NCBI GenBank assembly: GCA_023101885.1
Contig: JALPQD010000226.1
Span: forward strand, 186,001-250,000
From: Typhlomys cinereus
Lineage: Eukaryota > Chordata > Mammalia > Rodentia > Platacanthomyidae
Direction: 5' to 3'
DNA: 64,000 nt
Below, one piece after another: positions 57,906 to 64,000 of the stretch (position 1 is its first letter; the number at the start of each line of letters is the position of its first letter). A program made the position numbers and the translations under genes. Below the pieces are notes generated by a model that saw only the letters and a list, made by a program, of their open reading frames with translations, had not been told where the DNA came from and searched no databases.

Positions 57906-59746
57906 TGATCTGTCTTGTCTGTTTCTACAATGAAGAATGTCTTGTCATGAGAGCACATGTTCATAAGGAAACTTCGTGTACCCAAAAACATGAGTTCTTT
58001 GATTCCTTATCTGAAGCATGCTTGAGTAACCAAACTGAGTTCTAAGCACAGGATATGTGTTAACCCAGGCAGGTATAACTTTATTTCAGCTCAGCGTAAC
58101 TACTTTTCTGCTGATGAATTCAATAGCACAATGTTGGTTCAGGTTGTGTGTTAAGGTTGTGCCCTAGAGAGAAATTCCAAAGTCAGCTTAGTCAACAGAC
58201 CTGCATTTCCTAGCCTACATTTGATGGAATGTGATCCATCCACAAAGTGCTTTGGAGCAAAGATGTTAGGTGATATATAATAAGTAAATAGACAGAGTTA
58301 CATTGGGGCACTTAGGCTGGGAAACACAAGAAACATTATGGCTATTTATCAACATTACCATCAGGCTTTTATAGAAGAGCCTTACACAAAATACATTGTC
58401 AATAAGGGCAGACTCAATGATTTATTGCTATTAATATAGCCCCAAACAATCACTTGTGGAAAGATCACTTTAAAATATTTACTTCATTATTGAGTTGTGT
58501 GTAGAAGTACCCTTACTCATTCATTTTCTTTATCCACATGTGTTTTGTGTCATTTTGTGTGATAACACCTTAAATTTAACATATTAATTGCCCTTAAGCA
58601 ATCTATGTAATCAAAAAATTAAAAAAAGAAGAGAAGAACTAAACTGATAGGATAAAGGCTAATAGAATTACTAATAACAAGTTATTCATCACCTTACATA
58701 TGATATATATCTAAAATGTCAAGTATAGAATTAAAAAAAGTTTGAAATTTGTTTGAAATTCCTCAATTTTTCCATGTTGTCACTGAAGTTAGACCAAAAT
58801 AGTCAACATTAGCTTGGTCTCCCATGAAGTATTGATGGCAAAAGCACACATAAACTAATTAACATTCAGAAATGCACCCAAAATATTGTAAATGGATGTC
58901 ATCCCATCTAAAGAATAACAAGTATAATTGGTGGTGATTTTTTTGCAGTGAAGCAAGGATAGTGTTATGCCAGAAGGAAAAGAAAGAACTGAATGATCCA
59001 GTGAATCTCCAATATAAGCCCAGGGGAGAAACTCAAACATTTTTAAGAATAAGCAGATATAAAATATCACATAGTAATTTTTTGTTAAGTAATTATCTGA
59101 TTGAAATCCCAAGATAAAAGGATTGACTAATATTGTTTAATGTACAGTTAGATTAACTGGAGCATTAATTGTATTTGGCATTAAATCTAAAACAATGAAA
59201 TATAAAATTTTTAAATAACAAAGTGATTATGTAATTAAAAGAAAATAATACATATAGAGAGAAATTTAAAGAAAAATTTAAGCAAGTAGTTAATGTCTTG
59301 AAATGGATTAACTGATACAAACATACAGGGATGTTAGATGTTGCAATAATCTGGAACGTTTCATGAAGCAGAGAAACTTGAAGCTTGTTCCATAGCATCA
59401 TTCTGTCACCCTTCATGGTCACTCTTTTGTAGTTATATGGATCATGATGTGTGAATGGAACCTCTGAGAGTGGCTGTCCTACCCTTAACCCTAAGACTAG
59501 GTTGGAAAGTCCACACACAAAATGTCCTCCATAAGTCTCCTGCTTTATCCAATTTTCTGATGAGCATCCCAGAGAGGCCTTTGAAAAGAATTTTAGAAGA
59601 TCTCCATATATGATTTTGCTGAACCTTCCCTAGGTGAGCACTACAGTACAAAAATCACCACAATTTAAGAATAATGGTCCCTAATCAAAGATAGATGTTG
59701 ATAGCGGATAGATGATAGAGATAGATAGATGAATAGAGAGAAGGAG

Positions 59747-59748
<2 letters not shown>
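57906..59748. other. unassigned AT-rich DNA
   Basis: Minus-strand frames at 58855-59112, 59165-59518 and 59442-59651 have no recognisable domain. No repeat is named. Confidence 0.35.

Positions 59749-59798
<50 letters not shown>
59749..59798. repeat. (GATA)n microsatellite
   Basis: About 12 GATA units, with imperfect GATA/GAGA units upstream from 59705. Confidence 0.95.
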
Positions 59799-59884
59799 GC
59801 ATACATACAAACAAACATATGTAGACATTAAATATATGAGTGATGACAAATGCAAAAAGAATATGTGGGTATATTCTTTCTTCA

Positions 59885-59985
59885 ACCTACAAATGGCTTC
59901 TCGGGGTTAAACTTAGGTCATCAGAATTGTGCAAAAGCTATTTAACCAACTAAGTCATCTTGCATGCCTGTACTGCAGTTTTCTT
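59885..59985 (-). mobile_element. tRNA-head SINE fragment, minus
   Basis: 'ggcttctcggggttaaactt', 'aggtcatcagaattgtgcaa' and 'aactaagtcatcttgcatgc' resemble the antisense head of rodent tRNA-derived SINEs (B2/B4/ID class). Confidence 0.5.
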
Positions 59986-60289
59986 ATGTTATTTATCATT
60001 TCTGGTCCTGGGAATACAATTAAAAATCACTCAATTGACTTAATGTTCCAAAGCTTCATAACTATAATATGCATAACAATGATGTTTATGGAATAAATTT
60101 TAGGGAAGATTATTAATTCTTCTCTCTAATTTCAGATATACAGATGTCTTGTTAAATTTTCTCTTCTTCTCTATTTGGTATTCAATTTCTTTCATACTGT
60201 ATTTTTTTAATTTTCATTCCCAGTACATATTCCATTCTAATAAATGTGCCATGAATTTGCTACTTTAGCTTTTTGAAAAAAATTTTCTA

Positions 60290-60376
60290 TTTTTTTATTT
60301 GTTATTTTATTTTTTTTTTATTTATTATTTTATTTTTATTTTTTTTATTTGTTTTTTCATTTGTTTTCTTTTTTAT
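60290..60376. repeat. T-rich (TTTTAT)n low complexity
   Basis: An almost pure T/A stretch, likely the antisense A-tail side of the SINE that follows. Confidence 0.9.
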
Positions 60377-60552
60377 TATAAAAAGAAGGAAGGATGAGAG
60401 ATGAGACGCACACAATGCCAGGTCCAAGTAGTCAGAAAACAACTTTTAGAGGTTAATTGTCTCCTTCTGCCACATGGACCTCCAGGAATCAAACTCAGAA
60501 TGGCAGGTTTATAAATAAGCACCTTAACCACTTAACAGTCTCGCCATCTCCT
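60377..60552 (-). mobile_element. B4-like SINE, minus
   Basis: 'agaaaacaacttttagaggt', 'ttaattgtctccttctgcca', 'catggacctccaggaatcaa' and 'accttaaccacttaacagtc' match antisense rodent B4/tRNA-type SINE text. The long T/A run at its left is the expected tail. Confidence 0.65.
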
Positions 60553-61124
60553 AGTGTGCTACTGATCATGCCCTCTCATGTGTTCAAAGTTACTACACTA
60601 AATTTCTATAAAGGGTGCAACACAGCACTATTTCCACAGAATACCCTTACAGACTCTCCATGCTGGCCACCCTCTGTCCATTTTCTACACTCTTTGTGAC
60701 AAAATTTGAAAGAAACATTATAGTATTTATAGAGTATCTCCTACCATTATTGCTTAAATCTTGCCTTGGATTCATTTCTCTTCAAACACCTCAAAGAGAC
60801 TGTTTGTGCTAACAAGTTCTTCAGAACTCTGTCCTACAGTCAGTATTCAAATTCAAGTTCATCAGTATTTAACACAATGATCCTTCCCCAACCACTGACT
60901 TTTAAAAAGAATTTGCTCATTTTTTTCTAACTCATAATGTCATTATTCAATTAGTTCATAACTTAATTATCTGATTCTCTAAGGGAAGAAATTTGTGTCT
61001 GTTTCAATGTTAATCAAAGACAGAGAAGATGTCAGGCTCAATAGTTAATTCTTGACACTTTTGGAAGAATTTTGATCTATGAATTTGTCAAGGATAAAAT
61101 AAAAATAAAATAGTAAAAAATAAT
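60553..61124. other. unassigned DNA
   Basis: No gene or repeat is recognised. Confidence 0.35.
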
Positions 61125-61512
61125 AAAACTATGTGCTATAATATTGTGTCAATTTGAAAAATAAAAGATGAACTCTGGACACATCTTTGAAGCATTCATA
61201 GTTGAAAGAAGCCCTAAGAAAATCTGGGGGAGATTGCTTAATTGATTTGGGAAGACCTAGTTCATGATAAGTGGAACTATTCTCCAGAAAGAAGAATAAG
61301 ATGGAGAGAGCTGGTTCACTAATTCGGTTTACTTCAGCATATTTTGAAAGACTTGCAGACTGGTAAATGGAGAGATTTGACTCTCCTGCAACAATTTCTT
61401 TAGATGTAATGTGGCAAATGCCCTTGGTTCCTGATGTTATAATAAACACTCCTGACAAGCTAGACTACAAACTGTAAAGAAAATCTTAAGCAAAAATAAA
61501 AGCCTTCATCCC
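61125..61512 (+). mobile_element. decayed LTR of the recurrent ERVL/MaLR-like family, plus
   Basis: 'ggggagattgcttaattgat', 'ttgggaagacctagttcatg', 'gagagctggttcactaattc' and 'aagctagactacaaactgta' align in order with the LTR at 62546-62959, but with indels. Confidence 0.6.
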
Positions 61513-61855
61513 CCTAAGATGTTTCGTTATATATTTATCGGAAACATGAGACAAACTACAATAAATATTTAGAAATGAAACCATAAATATCTACAAGGAA
61601 AGACATAAAAATGGAGCAGAGAAGAAAAAGATTTTTAAAAAATCTGATACAGCAAGTATGGTGTGGAAAGCCTCTATGGAAAATACAGGCAAAGAATCAT
61701 GGGTTCAATCTCTTCCTCAAATATGCAGAATAATAGAGAACAGTCTAGGGTACATGAGATATTCTTAAATAATTATTAAAAGACAATAGAAAAGAAAAAT
61801 CTATTTAAACTAAGAAAGCAAAAGAAAGACAAAATAGAAAAGGAGGAATGAAGTA
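61513..61855. other. unassigned A-rich DNA
   Basis: No gene or repeat is recognised. Confidence 0.35.
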
Positions 61856-61912
61856 CGAAAGAAAGGAAGGAAGGAAGGAGGGAAGGAAGGAAGGAAGAAG
61901 GACGGAAGGAAG
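61856..61912. repeat. (GGAA)n simple repeat
   Basis: Imperfect GGAA/GAAG units. Confidence 0.95.
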
Positions 61913-62075
61913 TGATAAAAAGGGATAGAGTGACGGAAGTGCGGGAGGACAGTATGACGACGACTACTGGAGGTGTGAGGAATGAAGGAAAAGAAATGGC
62001 TCAGCCAGTTTAGGCTGATGCAGTTTGAGACCAAGTTCCCTTTCTCAAACCCATCAGTAAAGGAGATAAATTCTT

Positions 62076-62146
62076 TCTGTCTCTCTCTCCTCTTCTCTCC
62101 CTCTCTCTCTTCTCTCTTGGTCTCTGTCTCTGTCCTCTCCCTATCT
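62076..62146. repeat. (CT)n-rich low complexity
   Basis: Imperfect CTCTCT run on the plus strand, 160 bp from the purine-rich (GGAA)n run. Confidence 0.9.
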
Positions 62147-62545
62147 TTAAAGCCAAATAAACTTGATATAAAGAATATTGTTCAATAATTTTGAAGGAAT
62201 TTCAAAATATTATTGAAAATTAATTGCATATTTGTAGGCAAAACACCACAGTTTTTTACTATGTTAACTTAACTGTTAACAAAGACATACATTCAAATCC
62301 TTACAAAAATCTTAATTAATGTGACATATGCAGAAGTAATCACCTGTAAATGTATACAAAAGGACTAAGTAAATGTTAATATTTTTTTAAATGCCAGATA
62401 GTACAGCAGTTATTTAATATCAGAAGGATATAAGTATATCAAGGTTGAAGCACATAGGAGAAATAGAAAGAAACTAAGAAAACCCACAAATAATGATATA
62501 TTTCCATGGATGGAGAAGACATTACAAATCAGTGACAAAGGTCAA
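62147..62545. other. unassigned AT-rich DNA
   Basis: No gene or repeat is recognised. Confidence 0.35.
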
Positions 62546-62959
62546 TGTCATAGCTGGGTATAGGTATCAACTTGACAGTTGAGAGTTTGAGCTCTGGGCA
62601 CATTTGTAGAGAATTAGTGGTTGAGTTAGGCCTAGAGTAGACCTGCAGGAGATTGTCTAGCTGATGGGGAAGGCCTAGCCCATGGTGGGTGGGATTAGGC
62701 CCTGGAATAAATCACGGAGAGCTGGTTGACAGAGTTGACATCCTTGTGTACACTTCGCCAGACATGCTTGTAAGGATCATATCTCTCTCAGCCATTATGT
62801 AGAAATGGTATGGGCAGTTCCCTCAACTTGGTATTAGTGCATGCTGTCCCTTCAAGCTGGACTATGAACTGTAAACAGACAATCATAAGAGACAATAAAC
62901 TCCTTGTTCCCTTAAGCCATTTGATTGTCATTTATTAGCATCTATGCTGGAGAAATGCA
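62546..62959 (+). mobile_element. 5' LTR of a partly sampled ERVL/MaLR-like element
   Basis: TG (62546) to CA (62959). 'gaggagattg'-type landmarks match the solo LTRs elsewhere, with a polyadenylation signal AATAAA at about 62895 ('gagacaataaactccttgtt'). It is followed by a primer-binding site and internal sequence. Confidence 0.85.
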
Positions 62960-62967
62960 AGAGAATT

Positions 62968-62985
62968 TGGTGCCATGATTGGGTG
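62968..62985 (+). other. putative primer-binding site
   Basis: TGGTGCCATGATTGGGTG lies 8 bases after the LTR end. The TGGT start and position match a tRNA primer site. It differs from the sites of the two MaLR elements in this window, so a different tRNA may prime it. Confidence 0.6.
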
Positions 62986-64000
62986 TTACTGATAAATCTT
63001 GCTATATGGATCCGTTCAGAAACTTTGTTGGAGAAACTTTGAAATGTTTGAAGCTTTTGACCTTGTGGATTATGAAAATGGATAATGAAACTTTTGAGAG
63101 AGTTATGAATTGCTTGAGCCCAGTTTGTGATGAGAGGAATAAGAGCTTTGGTGAAATTGAATTGAAAGATGATAGACTAGTTTGCTTGACAGAGGAGAGC
63201 TGTGTAAGTGGCCATGAAACTCTGGATGGGGAAAGGACAGGCAGCAGAATATCTGCTTCTGTTGGAAAAATGAGTATCAGTGAAGGAAAACTTAGTGACT
63301 TGCACTGGGATGGTAGAAGACGTGAAAACCACTGTATGCTGAGTTCATGGTTTGAAAATATAGATTCCTTCAGGGGCTGAAAGCCGAAGTTAAAGCTGTT
63401 TCTTGCTGTTTGGATGTTTGGCTGTCTAAAAGAGGCTTTTCCAGCATCAGCACACAAAACTTGGTACAGCTGTAGTTGGAGTGGACCAAACTACATTTCA
63501 ACCTCACTTTGGAATCTGGCAGCGTCTCCCAGGTGATAGTGGTTTTGGTGTACTACTGAAGGTTCATGAAGAGCAGCAAAACACCAAGTGGCAGGTGTAG
63601 AGTTCCTGCAAAAGAAGGTAATACTTAAGAGATGCAGAGGTGAACCCAGAGTGTTGTTGGAGAGGCGAGAATCATGGGGCGTATGCTGAGGACAGCTGCA
63701 AGTGGAGATTCAGCCTGATTCAGAGGAGCTCTGCTTTTACCACTTCAAGCTGCAAATAGGGACTGGGAATGCATAGAATCTTTGAGCCACCTTGATGAAC
63801 AACAAAAGATGGACACTGAAGTACCAGTGTGGTATTTGATTTGCTGGACATTGATCTTAATTTAAATGTTTTCTTATTATGTCAAGATACTTCTCTTTTA
63901 ATGTTTTATCTGTTTTAAAGTATTTCACTTATTCTGATTTAATATATTTTTAATGTTAAGAAACTTTGAACTTTTAAAATGTTGGAACAAAAGTTTTAAT
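62986..64000 (+). mobile_element. internal region of the ERVL/MaLR-like element
   Basis: A 133-codon frame (62979-63380) opens the internal part. The rest is non-coding, and the AT-rich ending 'aagaaactttgaacttttaa' resembles the 3' end of MaLR internal regions. The 3' LTR would lie beyond the window. No reverse-transcriptase or other enzyme motif is seen. Confidence 0.6.

Noticed and set aside
59442..59651. Possible processed pseudogene on the minus strand
   Set aside because: The text looks mRNA-like, but I could not match it to any known protein, and no poly(A) or target duplication is seen.
62979..63380. 133-codon frame and its 151-codon antisense partner (63002-63457)
   Set aside because: They are internal sequence of an LTR element with no recognisable domain. 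Not annotated as a host gene.

Overview
This is a stretch of mammalian, almost certainly rodent, intergenic DNA with no intact protein-coding gene, no functional RNA gene and no CRISPR or other prokaryotic feature. The rodent assignment rests on the repeat content: SINEs with a B2-type tRNA-derived head (GGGGCTGGAGAGGTGGCTCA), B4-like composite SINEs, MaLR LTRs of the MT/ORR1 kind, and L1 elements whose 3' UTRs resemble those of rodent L1/Lx families. The young SINE copies have a CpG-rich body unlike the standard mouse or rat B2 body, which suggests a mouse-related rodent outside Mus and Rattus. I cannot name the species.

Layout. 0-9 kb: an L1 3' UTR at the left edge, old LTRs, traces of MIR, and a complete MaLR element (about 3.90-6.13 kb, minus) with both LTRs, internal region and primer-binding site. 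9-17 kb: a solo LTR of a recurrent family, L1 3' tails, B4-like and B2-like SINEs, and a MaLR LTR split by an L1 tail (13.2-14.2 kb). 17-25 kb: a dense L1 block, including a minus-strand L1 5' end whose ORF1 remnant (21.2-23.05 kb) is split by an inverted L1 insertion and is preceded by about a dozen degenerate units of roughly 100 bp (23.3-24.7 kb) that look like an L1 promoter array. 25-36 kb: SINEs, L1 tails, a second complete MaLR element (29.46-31.99 kb), a minus-strand L1 3' half, an L2 fragment and more MaLR LTRs.

36.9-40 kb: a decayed processed copy of the ACTR2 (Arp2) mRNA, interrupted close to its stop codon by a 599-bp LTR-like insertion flanked by a 5-bp duplication. 41-43.3 kb: a cluster of the youngest elements in the window, an L1 tail and three CpG-rich SINEs, all with direct repeats. 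46-52.8 kb: plus-strand L1 pieces, one split by a low-complexity tract that switches from homopurine to homopyrimidine (48.1-48.9 kb) and by an L1 tail with a 14-bp target duplication. 52.8-64 kb: mostly unique AT-rich DNA with microsatellites, an ancient MLT1/MST-like LTR, copies of the recurrent LTR family and, at the right edge, the 5' part of one such element with LTR, primer-binding site and internal region.

Nothing here works together as a pathway. The window is a record of repeated retrotransposon insertion, with nested copies that give relative ages. Repeat names come from remembered family features, not from a database search.
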